Assembly (NCBI GenBank): GCA_041394185.1
Contig: JAWKIQ010000001.1
Location: 1,178,001 to 1,242,000 of the forward strand
Reading direction: 5' to 3'
Source of the DNA: Acidimicrobiales bacterium
GTDB lineage: Bacteria > Actinomycetota > Acidimicrobiia > Acidimicrobiales > Poriferisodalaceae
DNA: 64,000 bases
Numbering within the stretch: the first letter of the stretch is position 1; each line of letters opens with the position of its first letter. Both the position numbers and the translations under genes were made by a program. Below the pieces are notes generated by a model. That model did no database searches, was not told the origin of the DNA, and worked only from the letters and a program-made list of their open reading frames with translations. Positions 8,285-17,621 of this stretch are shown piece after piece.

Positions 8285-9469
8285 ATGGCCGAAACGGTCT
8301 GGCTGCTCGTCTGCGCAGCGATGGTGTTGTTCATGGTTCCCGGTCTGGCCCTCTTCTACGGAGGCATGGTCAGACGCAAGAACATCCTGAACATGCTGAT
8401 GATGAACATGTACTGCCTCGGCATCGTGCCGTTGGTGTGGGTGCTGGTGGGATTCAGCCTGGCTTCCTCGGGCGGCGGCACCCTGATCGGAAACCTCGAC
8501 GCGGCGGGGCTCGGCGACGTAGCCGATTCCGACATCGCAGCCATCGCGTTCGGAATGACCTTCGCCGTGATCACGCCTGCGCTGATATCGGGCGGTGTCG
8601 CCGACCGTCTCAAGTTCAAGGCGTGGGCGGTGTTCGTGCCGGTGTGGTTGATAGTCGTGTACAGCCCGGTGGTGTTCTGGGTCTACAGCGGCTGGATCGC
8701 CGACCTGCCGGCCCACGACTTCGCCGGCGGCACGGCAATCCACATCAACGCGGGTGTTGCGACCCTCGCCCTCGTTCTGGTGCTTGGAAATCGACGGGGG
8801 TTCCCGGGTGCCACGGGCCGGCCGCACAACCTGGTGTTGACGATGCTGGGGGCCGGCATCTTGTGGTTCGGCTGGTTCGGCTTCAACGCCGGCGGCGCCA
8901 GCGACCCGGGTGTGGCCGCCCAAGCATTCTTGTCGACCTTCATCGCCGGCTCGGCCGGCATGATCGCCTGGCTGCTCGTCGAAAGCATCGTCGACGGCAA
9001 ACCCACGTCGCTGGGGGCAGCATCTGGCATCGTCGCCGGCCTTGTCGCCATCACCCCGGCCGTCACGTTCGTGGGCACACTCAGCTCGATCTTGTTCGGG
9101 CTGGCAGCGGGCGTCGCTTGCTTCTTCGGCACACGAATGAAGATCCGCTTCGGCTTCGATGACTCACTCGATGTCGTCGGTGTGCACCTGGTCGGCGGCA
9201 TCGTTGGCGGAACCCTCATCGGACTGTTCGCAAACGCCGAGGCCGGGCCCGATTCTGACTTCCTGGAGGGCCTGTTCTATGGCGGAGGCGGCGAGCTGCT
9301 GTTGAATCAGATCATCTCGATGGTGGTTGTGATGGTGTTCTCGTTCGCCGTCACGTTCGTGCTGGCCAAGATCCTCGACGCAACCGTGGGCCTTCGAGTC
9401 AGCTCCGAAGAAGAGTCCGAAGGGCTCGACGTGTCCGAACACGGTGAGATGGGCTACATCTTCACATGA
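8285..9469 (+). CDS. amt: Ammonium transporter (Amt/MEP/Rh family)
   Basis: Integral membrane channel for ammonium uptake. The 394-residue protein begins MAETVWLLVCAAMVLFM and shows the usual eleven hydrophobic helices. The two pore histidines are visible in GGTAIHINAG and DVVGVHLVGGIVGG, with the conserved DxxxGGxAIHxNAG signature. The start at 8285 is chosen because AGGAGAG precedes it and it gives the canonical N-terminus. The C-terminal tail (SSEEESEGLDVSEHGEMGY) has the SEHGExGY pattern seen in GlnK-regulated transporters, but no glnK is adjacent here. Confidence 0.93.
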   Translation: MAETVWLLVCAAMVLFMVPGLALFYGGMVRRKNILNMLMMNMYCLGIVPLVWVLVGFSLASSGGGTLIGNLDAAGLGDVADSDIAAIAFGMTFAVITPALISGGVADRLKFKAWAVFVPVWLIVVYSPVVFWVYSGWIADLPAHDFAGGTAIHINAGVATLALVLVLGNRRGFPGATGRPHNLVLTMLGAGILWFGWFGFNAGGASDPGVAAQAFLSTFIAGSAGMIAWLLVESIVDGKPTSLGAASGIVAGLVAITPAVTFVGTLSSILFGLAAGVACFFGTRMKIRFGFDDSLDVVGVHLVGGIVGGTLIGLFANAEAGPDSDFLEGLFYGGGGELLLNQIISMVVVMVFSFAVTFVLAKILDATVGLRVSSEEESEGLDVSEHGEMGYIFT

Positions 9470-9533
9470 TTGTTCGCGACTTAACACCGGGTCTGCCTTC
9501 CCTCGAGGGGCTCCGCGCGGGACACTAGGTCCG

Positions 9534-10862
9534 ATGACAGGCGCGTTCTCGAGAGATGGCTCATCAACGGCACGATTGGTTCGCACCCTGATCGTCGCCG
9601 CGACGTTGTTGATTCCGGTGGTGGTCATTGCGTTCGCTCTGCGATCCAACGGCGAGCCGGCCGACACGGCCACTATCGAGGCGACCTCGACCACAACATC
9701 GCAACCCCCGACAACCACCAGCCAGGCCCAGACCACCACCAGCCAGGCCGAAACCACCACCAGCACCCAAACAACGACCACAACCACAACCGACTCCACC
9801 ACCACCAGCACAGAGGCGGGTTCGTCGGGCGTCGACGGTGTGGGCACCCTGGTCGCCAGGCGTACGACATTCCTGGCCGCCCAGCCCGGCGATGCCGGAG
9901 GCGCACAACTCGACGAGGGAACGTCGCTGTCGATGACAGGCCGGGTGAATCGCACCGGCGGCGACACCTGGTTCGAGGCCATATCTCCCGACGGCACCGG
10001 GTGGGTCACCAGCGCCGACTTCGCCATATCGACCACCGGGTTCGACAGGCGGACGTGCGCCGAACTTCCCGCTGAACCCACGCAGACCCCACTCGCCTAC
10101 CGCCCTGGCACCGCCGACGGCTCAGCCGACGGGGTGGTAGCGCTCGAGACCCACACCTCTGCCGAGTGCACCCGAACGGTGCTGCTGCTGGCACCCAAAG
10201 ACGGACCATCGTTGTCGGCGGCATTCCCCGACGACTTGGCGGTGGTCGACTTTGGCGGCTTCCTGCGCATCGATCTCGACGACGCCGAACACGCGGGCGA
10301 GCTCAACTACCTCGAGTTGCCAGGTGGCGGCGTGGTCCTGACGTCGTACGCGTCCAACGACGTGCGCCTGATCATCGACCGGGGGCCCTCTGCTGTGACG
10401 GTCTCGTTCCTCGCTGAGCCGGCCCGAATCGTGATCGACTCGAAGAACACCACGGGAATAGGTCCGGGCATCGGTGGCGGTGTGGTGATCTCGAGCCAGT
10501 CGATCCTGGATGCCAAGTCGGGTGCCGACGGCGAGGTCGTGGTCATCAGCGGTTGGGCCCGACTGGCGAACGGCCTGGGCGAGATCGCCTTCCGCAACGC
10601 ACCGGCCGAGGGCGACGAGCCCGGCACCGCCTTGGCCCGCGAGGTGGTGTTCTCGGGAACAGCGTCATACGGCACCGTCGAACGGTCGTGGTACTTCTAC
10701 CGAACCGAGCTAGCCGGCGGCGAGGTCTGGTCGCCGTTCCGCTTCCAGATCTCGAGCCTGACCTCGGGCACCTACGAGCTGTTCATGGGCCTGGGCGGCG
10801 AGGGCAACATTCCCGCCGACATCGAATCGCCGGGCATCTACCAGATCCTGGTCGTCGACTAG
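9534..10862 (+). CDS. Membrane-anchored protein with SH3-like and Ig-like domains
   Basis: About 442 residues: a short cytoplasmic N-terminus, one transmembrane helix (LIVAATLLIPVVVIAFAL), a Thr/Ser/Gln-rich linker (coded at 9690-9810), an SH3b-like domain (about 100-170), a second globular region, and a C-terminal beta-sandwich resembling the Gmad2 immunoglobulin-like domain. Such layouts are typical of cell-wall-associated exported proteins. The start at 9534 has no strong Shine-Dalgarno site; a CACTAG-type -10 lies just before it, so a leaderless message is possible. An upstream in-frame start at 9444 overlaps amt and is less likely. Exact function unknown. Confidence 0.75.
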   Translation: MTGAFSRDGSSTARLVRTLIVAATLLIPVVVIAFALRSNGEPADTATIEATSTTTSQPPTTTSQAQTTTSQAETTTSTQTTTTTTTDSTTTSTEAGSSGVDGVGTLVARRTTFLAAQPGDAGGAQLDEGTSLSMTGRVNRTGGDTWFEAISPDGTGWVTSADFAISTTGFDRRTCAELPAEPTQTPLAYRPGTADGSADGVVALETHTSAECTRTVLLLAPKDGPSLSAAFPDDLAVVDFGGFLRIDLDDAEHAGELNYLELPGGGVVLTSYASNDVRLIIDRGPSAVTVSFLAEPARIVIDSKNTTGIGPGIGGGVVISSQSILDAKSGADGEVVVISGWARLANGLGEIAFRNAPAEGDEPGTALAREVVFSGTASYGTVERSWYFYRTELAGGEVWSPFRFQISSLTSGTYELFMGLGGEGNIPADIESPGIYQILVVD

Positions 10863-10879
10863 AACCAGCGGCCCGACGC

Positions 10880-12202
10880 TCAGTCGTCGGTGACGATGTT
10901 GATACGAAAGCGCGCCTCGGCCTGTTGGCCCAGCGCCAGCTTCGAGTTGGAAACCTCGGTCTGGAACACACCCTTGGCCATCAGTGATGTCTCGATGCGG
11001 CGCCGCTGTTGGTAGATCTCGATGCGAGCTTCGTGAACCTCGCGGTCGTCGGGCGCAACCCGCACGGCCCACTCGATCAGCTCGCAGGCCAGCCGAAACT
11101 CGCCGGCGGCGGCAAGCGCCACCGCTCGGTCGACCAGCGGCTGGTGACCACCGGCCAGCCCAGCGACCTCGGCCGCAATGGCTGCGTCTGGCGCAGGCTT
11201 GAGACGTGCCGGGTGGCCGTCCCACCAGCCGCCATAGAGCCGCCAGATGTTGTGAATGACGAACTCGGGTTCGTCATATTGGGGCCGCAAGAACACCGAG
11301 TCGGCATAGGCCGGGTCGACGCGCACCGTGTGCAGGATGTCGTCGAGGGTGGCCCCGGTGTTCATGGCGTCGACGACGTCGGCCACCAGCTGCTCGAGCG
11401 CAGACGCCACCACGTCGAGGTTGGAGACGATGCGGTCGCGACCCGCTATCGGCAGACCGTGAGCGGGCACGATGAGGTCGGGTTCCTTGGCCGCCATCGC
11501 CCGCAGGGCCTGCGCCCACTCGAGCGGGTAACGCTGAACCTTCTGCGGGTTGCCGCAGTTGGGGAACATCCAGCAGAACAGATCGCCTGCGGTGATCATG
11601 CGGTACTCGGGCACCCAGGTCCACGTATGGTCGTCGGTCTCGCCCATGGCGTGGTTGTGCTCGAAGGTGACCCCACCGACCTGGTCGATCATCACCGACT
11701 CGTAGTCGGTGTCGACCCGCAACGTGCCGTCGGGCACGAAGCTGCCCTGCATGCCCTCGCCCTTGGGTGCGCCACCGAACTGGCGCATGTTGATGGCCAG
11801 GTTGTAGCCGTTGGTGTAGTCGTAGCGGTCGAGCCTGGGGTTCAGCGCCCGATGCCCCAACACCCTGTGGGCCGGGTGTCCCCTGTCGGCGGCGTCTGCG
11901 GCAAATACCGAGCTGCCACCCACGTGATCTACGTGGCCGTGCGTGTAGACGATCGAGTGCACCGGCTTGGAAGACCAACCGCGCAGCGCCGACACCACCG
12001 CCTTGCCGCTGCGCCTGCCGCTGGTGTCGAAACAGACCAGCCCGTCTTGTGTGTCGAGGGTGACGACGTGGCTGAAAGACTCGATCAGCGAGACGCCGTC
12101 GGCCAGCTCGCTGAGCTCCTCGGTGATGCGGTTTGTCGGCCGGTCGCCCTGGCCGTTCTCGAGGATGTCCTCGGCCAATGTCAGCGGGTGCACGTTAGTC
12201 AT
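10880..12202 (-). CDS. Metallo-beta-lactamase-fold hydrolase, alkyl-sulfatase-like
   Basis: A 440-residue enzyme with the zinc-binding THGHVDHVGG motif (about residues 87-96), a later AMGETDDHTW segment and VPAHGLPI, followed by a helical region like the dimerisation domain of alkyl/aryl sulfatases of the SdsA1/BDS1 group. It is shorter than SdsA1 and lacks an obvious sterol-carrier C-terminal domain. A zinc-dependent hydrolase is well supported; the alkyl-sulfate substrate is inference. It lies 13 bases downstream of parE on the same strand, without functional logic that can be seen. Confidence 0.8.
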   Translation of the reverse strand: MTNVHPLTLAEDILENGQGDRPTNRITEELSELADGVSLIESFSHVVTLDTQDGLVCFDTSGRRSGKAVVSALRGWSSKPVHSIVYTHGHVDHVGGSSVFAADAADRGHPAHRVLGHRALNPRLDRYDYTNGYNLAINMRQFGGAPKGEGMQGSFVPDGTLRVDTDYESVMIDQVGGVTFEHNHAMGETDDHTWTWVPEYRMITAGDLFCWMFPNCGNPQKVQRYPLEWAQALRAMAAKEPDLIVPAHGLPIAGRDRIVSNLDVVASALEQLVADVVDAMNTGATLDDILHTVRVDPAYADSVFLRPQYDEPEFVIHNIWRLYGGWWDGHPARLKPAPDAAIAAEVAGLAGGHQPLVDRAVALAAAGEFRLACELIEWAVRVAPDDREVHEARIEIYQQRRRIETSLMAKGVFQTEVSNSKLALGQQAEARFRINIVTDD

Positions 12203-12215
12203 GACCTACATGGTC

Positions 12216-14252
12216 CTAGACATCGAGTGCGTGGCCATAATCCTGGCTGTGCCGGATGATGAACTCGCGCCTCGGCTCCACCGAAGCCCCCATCATCACG
12301 GTGAAGGCTCGCTCGGCCGCCTTGGCATCTTCGAGTGTGATGCGCCGCAATACACGGGTGGTGGGATCGAGGGTGGTTTCGAGCAACTCGCCGTCGTCCA
12401 TCTCGCCCAAACCCTTGAAGCGGGTGACCTTGGGGTTGCGCCCTTTGGCATGCAACTCGGCCAGCATGGCGTCTTTTTCGGCCTCGCTGTAGACGTAGGT
12501 CTTGGTCTGACCGACGGTCACCGAGTGGGTCGGCGGCTGAGCAGCGTAGACCCGACCGGCCTCCAACAGTGGCCTCATGTAGTGAAACACCAGGGTTAGA
12601 ACCAGGCAGCGAATGTGGCTGCCGTCGACATCGGCGTCGGCCAACAACACCAGGCGCTCGTAGCGGCTGGCTGACAGATCGAAGTCGCGACCCGACCCAC
12701 CGCCTATGGCGGTGAACAGCGCTGCAGCTTCGGCGTTGTCGAGCACTGCCTTGGCCGTGCCCTTGCCCGCATTGACGACCTTTCCACGCAACGGCAGCAC
12801 GGCCTGCCAGTTGGCATCGCGGGCCCGCTTGGCAGGCCCAGCTGCCGAGTCGCCCTCGACGATCAGCAGCTCGCCCTGGGGGTGCATGCGGCAGTCGGCG
12901 AGCTTGTCTGGCATGCCGTTGTTGCCCAGCGACGCAGCCTTGCGCCTGGTGTCGAGGGCCTGTTTGGTGCTGACCCGGTTGACGATGGCCTCGGTGACCT
13001 TGTCGAGCACGGCCTTGGATTGGGCCTTGGTTCCGCGCTGCTTGCCCGAGAAGAACTCGTTGAGCTCGTTCTTGGCGACCTCGTACACGATCTTTTGAAC
13101 GTCGGGTGTGCCGAGCTCGCGTTTGGTCTGGCCTCGGAACTGAGGCTCTGGCACCGTGGCCCTGACCACCGCGACCAGGCCTTCTTGTACGTCTTCTTTT
13201 TGGGCCTTGCCGTTGTCCTTGAGCTTCTTCAGCTTGCGGGGATCGGCCGTCTTCAAGGCGTCGTTGACCGCAAACGTGAGCGCCCGCTCGAAGCCCGCAA
13301 CGTGGGTTCCGCCGTCCGGTGTGGGGATGGTGTTGACGAAGCTGACGATGTTGGTGTCGTAGTTGGCGATCCAGCGCAGAGCGATGTCGACCACACAGTC
13401 ACGCTCGACCTCGGTCAGCTTGCCCTGCACCGGCACCTTCTCGACGAATGTGCCGTGCCCTTCGAGACGTACGATGCCGTTGACCGCGGGGGCGGGGGTC
13501 GACAAGAACTCGACGTAGTCGCTGAGACCGCCCTTGGAGACGAACTCCTCGGGCCGGCCGCTGGCTCCTCGACGCTTGTCGATCAGCCTGATCTTGAGGC
13601 CAGGAACCAGGAAGCAGACCTGGGCCACCCGCTCGCGGGCCTCTTCGTACTTGATCTCGGCCTCTGGGTCGAAGATGTCGGTGTCTGGCCAGAACCTCAC
13701 AGTGGTGCCGGTGCGGGTCTTGGGCACGGTGCCCACCTTGGCCAGCTTGTGCGACGGCTTGAAACCGCCGTTGGCGGTGAAGTGCCCGGCCACCCTCTGA
13801 TCGAATGCCAGCCGGTGGGTGGCGCCCCCACGGTCGACGTCGACCACGATGCGGCTGGACAGCGCGTTCACCACCGAGGCACCCACGCCGTGCAGACCGC
13901 CCGATGCGGCGTAAGCACCGTTTCCGAACTTGCCGCCGGCGTGCAACTCGGTGAACACGACCTCGAGGGCCGTTATCGGTTCACCGTCCTTGCCCTGCTT
14001 CTTGACGTCGATCGGGATGCCTCGCCCGTTGTCGGAGACCTCGTATGAGCCATCGGGGTGGAAAGTGACCTCTATCAGGTCGCAGTGGCCGGCCGCTGCT
14101 TCGTCGACGCCGTTGTCGATGATCTCCCACAACAGGTGGGTGAGACCGCCCGATCCGGTGCCGCCGATGTACATGCCCGGCCGCTTGCGTACTGCCTCGA
14201 GGCCTTCGAGGACCTCGATGTGTGATGCGTCGTAGTTCTTTGATGCAGACAT
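12216..14252 (-). CDS. parE: Type IIA topoisomerase subunit B (topoisomerase IV ParE-like)
   Basis: ATPase subunit that powers strand passage. It has the GHKL ATP site (EIIDNGVDEAAAGH, Asn47; DNGRGIP, 74-80; GLHGVGASVVNAL), a transducer domain, and the Toprim domain with EGDSAAGPAKRARD and DADVDGSHI. The 678-residue length and sequence style match the second type IIA enzyme of actinobacteria. Its ATG follows the parC stop directly (TAGATG), so translation is probably coupled. It could be annotated gyrB; the partner's missing GyrA box favours topoisomerase IV. Confidence 0.88.
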   Translation of the reverse strand: MSASKNYDASHIEVLEGLEAVRKRPGMYIGGTGSGGLTHLLWEIIDNGVDEAAAGHCDLIEVTFHPDGSYEVSDNGRGIPIDVKKQGKDGEPITALEVVFTELHAGGKFGNGAYAASGGLHGVGASVVNALSSRIVVDVDRGGATHRLAFDQRVAGHFTANGGFKPSHKLAKVGTVPKTRTGTTVRFWPDTDIFDPEAEIKYEEARERVAQVCFLVPGLKIRLIDKRRGASGRPEEFVSKGGLSDYVEFLSTPAPAVNGIVRLEGHGTFVEKVPVQGKLTEVERDCVVDIALRWIANYDTNIVSFVNTIPTPDGGTHVAGFERALTFAVNDALKTADPRKLKKLKDNGKAQKEDVQEGLVAVVRATVPEPQFRGQTKRELGTPDVQKIVYEVAKNELNEFFSGKQRGTKAQSKAVLDKVTEAIVNRVSTKQALDTRRKAASLGNNGMPDKLADCRMHPQGELLIVEGDSAAGPAKRARDANWQAVLPLRGKVVNAGKGTAKAVLDNAEAAALFTAIGGGSGRDFDLSASRYERLVLLADADVDGSHIRCLVLTLVFHYMRPLLEAGRVYAAQPPTHSVTVGQTKTYVYSEAEKDAMLAELHAKGRNPKVTRFKGLGEMDDGELLETTLDPTTRVLRRITLEDAKAAERAFTVMMGASVEPRREFIIRHSQDYGHALDV

Positions 14253-16700
14253 CTAGATGGCACCTTCGAGGCGATACTCGCCCAGAGCCAGGAGTCGGTG
14301 GCCGAAGTCGACGGCCGAGCCGTCGCGGCGCGTAGCTTCGAGTGTCACCGGCACTGGGGTCGGGTCGGTCTTCTTGATATCGGACGGGTCGGCGACGATG
14401 GCGGCGAGCTGGCGGTTGCGTCCAACCCAGGCGTAGGCGACGTTGGTTTCGAAGCCCTTGAACCTGACCACGCGCACTCCGCCGGTGGCGCGGCCCTTCG
14501 AGGGTATCTCGGCGACGTCCGTGACCTTGATGGTGCCCTCGTCGGTGACCACCACCACCAGCGAACCGAACTCGACGAGCCCGGCGCCCACAACCGATAC
14601 ACCCGACTTGAGCTTCATGCCCGCCACGCCCGATGCTGCGGCACCCTGCACCGAGATACCCGAAGCAGCGGTACGAAGGGTTTGGCCGTCGGAAGCCACG
14701 ATGACGACCTCGGCTTCGTCGGGAGCGTGGAACGCCGCCACGAGGCGATCGGCCTCTTTCATGGAGATGACGGGGTTGGCACTGCGGGTGCCGGCCAGGG
14801 TTTCGGCTGCGATCCGTTTGGCGACCCCGTCACGGGTGACCAGAACCACCGGCGCCGGTGAGTCGGAAACCAGGCCGACCAACCGTTCGCCTCGGCCCAG
14901 GGCGAACATCTCGGTGGCGGTCGCTCCCCTGCTGCCCCTGACCATCTCGGGAATGTCTCGCACCCTGACCGACAGCACGCGACCACGATCGGTGAAGGCG
15001 AACACCATCGACGAGGTCGAGGCCTCGACCACCGCCTGCAGCACATCGTGGCGGCCTGGCTTGGCCTGGAACTGCTCGCCCGCCGGCATCCGGCCCACAG
15101 ATCCCGAGGTCGACAGGGTGACGGCGCACAACAGATCGTCGTCATCGTCGGCCGAGACTTCGACAACGGCCTCGTCGACGTGCACCACGACATCGTCGGC
15201 GTGGACGATGGTGGTGCGCCGTGGGGTGGCGAAGCGCTCGACCAGGTCGTCGAGCTCCTTGGCCACGATGGTGCGCCGGCGCGTGTCGGAGGCGAGGATC
15301 TTCTCGTACTCGTCGATCTGGCGCTGAAGCTCCTCGAGTTCTGCGCGCAGCTTCTCGATCTCGAGCGCTGTCAGGCGCCTGAGCTGCATGTCGAGGATGT
15401 GGTTGGCCTGGATTTCGCTGAGGCTGAGCTGGGTCATCAACTCGTGCCTGGCCTCTGGGACGTCGCGCGATCCCCTGATGATGCGGATGACCAGCTCGAT
15501 GTTGTCGAGGGCGATCAGCAGGCCCTCGACGATGTGGGCCCGCGCCTTGGCTTTGGCCAAGCGAAACTCGGTGCGCCGCACGACAACGTCGAGTCGGTGC
15601 TCGACATAGTGCAGGCACATGTCGTAGAGGCCCAGGGTGGTGGGCACACCGTTGACCAGGGCCACGTTGTTGATGCCGAAGGTGTCCTCCAGCGGGGTCA
15701 GCTTGTAGAGCTTGGCCAACAGGGCGTGAGGGTTGACGCCCGGCTTGCATTCGATGACGAGCCGCAACCCGTGGTTGCGGTCGGAGAGGTCTTCGATGTC
15801 GTGAACGCCGTCGAGGCGGCCGGCCCTGGCCAGCTCGCGGACCTTGCCGAGCACCCGCTCGGGGCCCACCATGTAGGGCAACTCGGTCACCACGATGGCC
15901 TGCCGGCGCGAGCTGATGGGCTCGATCTCGGCTCGGGCCCGGATGCGCACCGCCCCGCGGCCCGTGCGGTATGCCTCGGCCAGCGCACCATCGTCGACCA
16001 GGATGCCGCCGCTGGGGAAGTCGGGGCCGGGCAGATGCTCCATCAGCTCTTCGACGGTGGGCTTTGGCCGGCGCTGCGTGAGCACCAGCCTGATAGCGTC
16101 GACGACCTCGGCCAGGTTGTGAGGGGCGATGTTGGTGGCCATGCCCACAGCGATGCCACTGGCCCCGTTCACCAGCAGGTTGGGCAGCTTGGCCGGGAGG
16201 CACTCTGGCTCGTCGCGTTCGCCGTCGTAGTTGGGGTGGAACTCGACGGTGTCCTCGTCGATCTCGTCGACCATCGTCATCGCCGCCTCGGTGAGGCGGG
16301 CCTCGGTGTAGCGGTAGGCGGCCGGCGGATCGTCGAGGCTGCCGAAGTTGCCCTTGGGATCGACCAGGGTCACCGACATGGCGAACGACTGACCCATCCG
16401 CACCATCGCCTCATAGATGGCGCTGTCTCCGTGAGGGTGGTACTTGCCCATCACCTCGCCCACGACCGTAGCCGACTTGCGGAACGGAGTGCCGGGCCGC
16501 AGCCCCAACTCGTTCATCACGTACAAGATGCGGCGCTGCACGGGCTTGAGGCCGTCGCGTACGTCGGGGATGGCCCGCGCGGTGGTGACCGACAGGGCGT
16601 AGGGCATGAACGAGTCGCGCATCTCGTTCTCGACCGAGATGTCGATGATGTCGCGCGCAATGCTGTCTGGGAGCTGTGGTCCGCTTCGTTTACGAGCCAT
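14253..16700 (-). CDS. parC: Type IIA topoisomerase subunit A (topoisomerase IV ParC-like)
   Basis: DNA breakage-reunion subunit, 815 residues from the ATG at 16700 (a TTG three codons earlier is less likely). The catalytic Tyr is in AAYRYTEARL (about residue 131). The quinolone-determining segment is HPHGDSAIYE, with the sensitive-type Ser and acidic residue. The C-terminal beta-pinwheel is present, but the GyrA box (QRRGGKG) is replaced by TRSANPVISMK in the equivalent blade. This suggests a decatenase rather than a supercoiling gyrase. It lies directly upstream of parE, 30 bases after a zinc-ribbon gene. Confidence 0.88.
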   Translation of the reverse strand: MARKRSGPQLPDSIARDIIDISVENEMRDSFMPYALSVTTARAIPDVRDGLKPVQRRILYVMNELGLRPGTPFRKSATVVGEVMGKYHPHGDSAIYEAMVRMGQSFAMSVTLVDPKGNFGSLDDPPAAYRYTEARLTEAAMTMVDEIDEDTVEFHPNYDGERDEPECLPAKLPNLLVNGASGIAVGMATNIAPHNLAEVVDAIRLVLTQRRPKPTVEELMEHLPGPDFPSGGILVDDGALAEAYRTGRGAVRIRARAEIEPISSRRQAIVVTELPYMVGPERVLGKVRELARAGRLDGVHDIEDLSDRNHGLRLVIECKPGVNPHALLAKLYKLTPLEDTFGINNVALVNGVPTTLGLYDMCLHYVEHRLDVVVRRTEFRLAKAKARAHIVEGLLIALDNIELVIRIIRGSRDVPEARHELMTQLSLSEIQANHILDMQLRRLTALEIEKLRAELEELQRQIDEYEKILASDTRRRTIVAKELDDLVERFATPRRTTIVHADDVVVHVDEAVVEVSADDDDDLLCAVTLSTSGSVGRMPAGEQFQAKPGRHDVLQAVVEASTSSMVFAFTDRGRVLSVRVRDIPEMVRGSRGATATEMFALGRGERLVGLVSDSPAPVVLVTRDGVAKRIAAETLAGTRSANPVISMKEADRLVAAFHAPDEAEVVIVASDGQTLRTAASGISVQGAAASGVAGMKLKSGVSVVGAGLVEFGSLVVVVTDEGTIKVTDVAEIPSKGRATGGVRVVRFKGFETNVAYAWVGRNRQLAAIVADPSDIKKTDPTPVPVTLEATRRDGSAVDFGHRLLALGEYRLEGAI

Positions 16701-16730
16701 TCGTCCCAAGATAGAACGCGTTTGGCACGA

Positions 16731-17507
16731 TCATGCGGACCCGACCGAACATTCGTTCCCCTGAGCCAGAGTCCGATCCCACAACGACGCCAAGGCGAAG
16801 GCCCGGTACGACTGCTGCGAGTCGAAGGTCTCGCTGCGCAACACCAGGCCGGTCTCGTCGAACAGAACCAGGTTGACGAAAGGCATGACCCGCGACGAGC
16901 CATACGCGCCGGAACGGATGGCGATTCGTCCAGGCCCAACCGACACCACCTGGCTCGGCTGCATGGCGCCGAACAAGGCTGCGGTCTGGCGTTCGGCCAC
17001 AACCGCTTCGTCCGGGGTCGTCGAGCCGACCTGCCCCAGCCGATGATCGCGGTGCACGAAATGGTCGGACAACAGCGTGCGGTAGGTCTCCCAATCTCGC
17101 TGGCACACCGCCCGGTCGAGTTGCTGCAACCAGTGCAGGACCCTGGGGTCGGCCGGCGTCGGCCCACTGGGAGCCACCACCACCGGTTGGCTCACCGCAG
17201 GCGACAATGCCATCAGCGCCCGGCCGGGCGACAATGCCACCTGCGCCCGCCCGGGCGACAATGCCATCAGCGCCCGCGCGGGCGGCAGGGCGGCCATGGC
17301 ACCCGGGCGGCGACCTGGTGGCAGCTCTGAGGGTCCGCACCTAACGGGCTTGGGTATGGGTTCGCCGCACACATCGCAGTACCGGTGGTCTTCGCCTACC
17401 GCAGCCCCGCACTGGTGGCACCGTTCGGCAAGACCCGTGCCGCAGCCGGCACAAAACAGCGCCCCCTTGCGGTTGGCGCGCTCGCAATGGCGGCACTCGA
17501 CGAGCAT
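16731..17507 (-). CDS. Double zinc-ribbon protein with NTF2/SnoaL-like domain
   Basis: A 258-residue protein with no recognised name. Two zinc ribbons occupy the N-terminus (CRHC...CAGC and CHQC...CDVC). A middle segment is built from a tandem repeat with the core MALSPGRA (from 27-base DNA repeats), and the C-terminal 130 residues look like an NTF2/SnoaL-type cone fold (DWETYRTLLSDHFVHRD). The Met at 17507 begins MLVECRHCERANRKG, right at the first ribbon, and is preferred over the longer frame to 17567. Role unknown; the NTF2 part could bind a ligand or another protein. Confidence 0.7.
   Translation of the reverse strand: MLVECRHCERANRKGALFCAGCGTGLAERCHQCGAAVGEDHRYCDVCGEPIPKPVRCGPSELPPGRRPGAMAALPPARALMALSPGRAQVALSPGRALMALSPAVSQPVVVAPSGPTPADPRVLHWLQQLDRAVCQRDWETYRTLLSDHFVHRDHRLGQVGSTTPDEAVVAERQTAALFGAMQPSQVVSVGPGRIAIRSGAYGSSRVMPFVNLVLFDETGLVLRSETFDSQQSYRAFALASLWDRTLAQGNECSVGSA
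17201..17281. repeat. Three tandem 27-base repeats inside the zinc-ribbon gene
   Basis: Units start at 17201, 17228 and 17255, each beginning GCGACAATGCCA and ending in a CCCG-rich stretch. A fourth, decayed unit follows. The unit length is a multiple of three, so copy changes keep the reading frame and add or remove nine residues of a Pro/Ala/Leu-rich linker. Confidence 0.85.
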
Positions 17508-17621
17508 CTGCGCACAACGACACCCGAACCCGGGTCCGCGAAAAGACCGAATCACCGATGTCCCCAATCGATTCTCCGCCCGGTCGAGGTTTCGGCCTCC
17601 ACCGCCGAAGTCTTTAGGCCT

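Noticed and set aside
9690..9810. ACC/ACA-rich run as a microsatellite or array
   Set aside because: It is in-frame Thr-rich coding sequence inside an exported protein.
17201..17281. Possible CRISPR-like repeats
   Set aside because: The units are directly adjacent without spacers and are in frame with a protein.
15048..17330. A 760-residue reading frame on the plus strand across parC
   Set aside because: It lies opposite a complete type IIA topoisomerase gene; GC-rich codon bias leaves the antisense frame open. The product has no coherent domain.
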